Part shown: positions 62,823 through 64,000 of the stretch, piece after piece
Layout: each line of letters starts with the position of its first letter
Numbering within the stretch: position 1 is the stretch's first letter
Source: Paenibacillus psychroresistens
GTDB taxonomy: Bacteria; Bacillota; Bacilli; Paenibacillales; NBRC-103111
Length of the DNA: 64,000 nucleotides
Reading direction: 5' to 3'
Assembly: GCF_009728935.1 (NCBI RefSeq)
Contig: NZ_CP034235.1
Coordinates: 2,456,001 to 2,520,000, forward strand
The notes under the pieces: generated by a model
Told to the model about the DNA's origin: nothing
Database searches by the model: none
Seen by the model: only the letters and a program-made list of their open reading frames with translations
Program-made: the position numbers and the translations under genes

Positions 62823-64000
62823 CCATTCTCAAATCTCATTGTTGCTTCTGCAGTATGCAGTGCGGCATCGAACTAATTCCTGACCATTCAGAACCAATCA
62901 CATATACCGTAAAAGCTAGCCCCGATTTTCCAGTGGCAACAGGTCGACTATGTCAAAAAGGCTTTAATTCTATGGAGCATACGCTGCATCCTTCACGAAT
63001 TACGGAGCCGTTAAAAAGATTGCCTTCGGGTGAATTAATCAAGGTTAGCTGGGAAGAAGCCTATATCCAAATATCTAACTCTATAAAAGAATTGCAAACG
63101 AGCTATGGTAAAAATGCCATTTCAGTATATGGTGGAGGATCATTAACCAATGAGGTTAGTTATTTATTAGGCAAATTTACGAGAGTGGCTTTACAATCCA
63201 AATATATGGATTACAATGGGCGTTTCTGTATGTCGTCTGCAGCGGCGGCAAGCAATAAAGCTTTTGGGGTAGACCGTGGCATGACTTTGCCTTTATCCGA
63301 AATATCACGTACCAAATACATTATTCTTGCAGGGACTAATGTAGCCGAATGTCAGCCGACCATGATGCCTTACTTGATGGATGCGAAGAAGAATAAAGCA
63401 ATTATCGTCACAATCGATCCAAGGAATACGATGACTTCAAAAATTGCAGATATTCATGTCCGCTTGCAGCCAGGCTTTGATTCGTCATTTATAAACGGTT
63501 TATTGCATGTCATTATAGAAGAAAAATTATATGATAAGGCTTTTGTTAAGGAACACACGCATGGTTTTGAAGAATTAGCAGCAGCAGTAAAAAGCTATAC
63601 TCCACAAAGAGTGGAAGAATTAACTGGTGTCTTAGCGGCGGTAACAAGGACAATTGCTCGCGGCTTTGCCCATGCAGAATCGGGAATCGTGCTTACGGCA
63701 AGAGGGCTGGAGCAGCAGGTCAACGGGGTTGAGAATACATTGAACTATATCAATCTCAGTTTGCTTACTGGTAAAATGGGCAAACCAGGCAGTGGTTATG
63801 GAGCTGTTACGGGGCAAGCAAATGGTCAAGGTGGACGTGAGCATGGACAAAAAGCAGATCAATTGCCAGGCTATCAGCTGATAGAGGATCCGCTCGCTCG
63901 GGAACGTGTAGCTAAGGTTTGGGGGATCCAACCAGATGAACTGCCAGGCAAAGGGGTCTCTGCCTATGAAATGATCGAGAAAGTGGATCAGGATGAAATT
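62819..64000 (+). CDS. nasC: Assimilatory nitrate reductase catalytic subunit, N-terminal part
   Basis: 394 codons are present; the frame is open at the right edge. ATG 62819 has AAGGAGG (62804-62810) and overlaps the previous stop (ATGA). The 4Fe-4S ligands are Cys8, Cys11, Cys15 and Cys45 (HCCFCSMQC, GRLCQKG). Cys137 in NGRFCMSSAA is the likely Mo ligand. The bis-MGD domains continue with GTNVAECQPTMMPYL and TGKMGKPGSGYGAVTGQANG. It reduces nitrate to nitrite in the cytoplasm. In this organism the nitrite reductase that would follow needs sirohaem, whose genes are at 13-19 kb. Formate dehydrogenase is the main alternative, but the transporter makes nitrate far more likely. Confidence 0.9.
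   Translation, partial: MTILKSHCCFCSMQCGIELIPDHSEPITYTVKASPDFPVATGRLCQKGFNSMEHTLHPSRITEPLKRLPSGELIKVSWEEAYIQISNSIKELQTSYGKNAISVYGGGSLTNEVSYLLGKFTRVALQSKYMDYNGRFCMSSAAAASNKAFGVDRGMTLPLSEISRTKYIILAGTNVAECQPTMMPYLMDAKKNKAIIVTIDPRNTMTSKIADIHVRLQPGFDSSFINGLLHVIIEEKLYDKAFVKEHTHGFEELAAAVKSYTPQRVEELTGVLAAVTRTIARGFAHAESGIVLTARGLEQQVNGVENTLNYINLSLLTGKMGKPGSGYGAVTGQANGQGGREHGQKADQLPGYQLIEDPLARERVAKVWGIQPDELPGKGVSAYEMIEKVDQDEI

Overview
The window looks like the chromosome of a spore-forming, low-to-medium G+C member of the Paenibacillaceae (Paenibacillus or a close relative). Evidence: sporulation genes (spo0B, spoIVFA/B, spoVID, a SpoIIB-like SPOR protein, lonB), coproporphyrin-type haem genes, an L27 precursor with its Prp protease, a valS T-box, strong Shine-Dalgarno sites with frequent TTG/GTG starts, and a gene order that follows the Bacillus subtilis lonB-lonA-ysxC-hem-spoVID-valS-folC-maf-radC-mre-min-spoIVF-rplU-rpmA-spo0B-obg block. 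There are no rRNA or tRNA genes and no CRISPR array.

Layout. 1-6230: end of ispG, an IolW-like dehydrogenase, a very large membrane glycosyltransferase with two GT-C modules, and a secreted divergent polysaccharide deacetylase. 6230-13560: a non-coding stretch with inverted repeats and a candidate structured RNA, then lonB, lonA, ysxC, two lineage-specific unknown genes and speD, which has its own leader. 13660-20120: hemA-hemX-(precorrin-2 dehydrogenase)-hemC-(cobA-hemD fusion)-hemB, making uroporphyrinogen III and the start of sirohaem; hemC carries a sharp G+C-rich internal block. 20190-22780: an accessory block bounded by inverted copies of a short dispersed repeat. It holds a complete IS1595-type element with 8-bp target duplications and a frameshifted transposase, an intact but probably catalytically defective transposase-like gene, and a 26-bp minisatellite. 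22824-28404: a galactoside cassette (GH42, two AraC regulators, GH4).

28933-34462: hemE-hemH-hemY (coproporphyrin branch), a divergent Crp/Fnr-like regulator and hemL. 34532-47395: phosphodiester glycosidase, a tiny membrane protein, an RluA enzyme, spoVID, T-box-valS-folC-murC, a stand-alone CheY-like protein, a SpoIIB-like protein, a spore/cell-wall amidase with SLH repeats and a DUF4321 protein. 47455-60148: maf-radC-mreBCD-minCD-rodA-spoIVFA-spoIVFB-rng-rplU-prp-rpmA-spo0B-obgE, covering cell shape, division-site placement, sporulation checkpoint proteolysis and ribosome assembly.

60149-64000: a nitrate assimilation operon (NasA-like transporter, a TrpD2-like protein, and the assimilatory nitrate reductase catalytic subunit running off the end). 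It is preceded by a perfect TnrA/GlnR-type box. The sirohaem genes in the hem operon would supply the cofactor for the nitrite reductase that such a pathway needs.

Most of the window is conserved housekeeping DNA. The unusual parts are the 20.2-22.8 kb repeat/transposase block, the related dispersed repeat, the hemC recombination block, the candidate RNAs upstream of lonB and speD, and the TrpD2-like gene inside the nitrate operon. All family assignments come from reading motifs; no database search was run.
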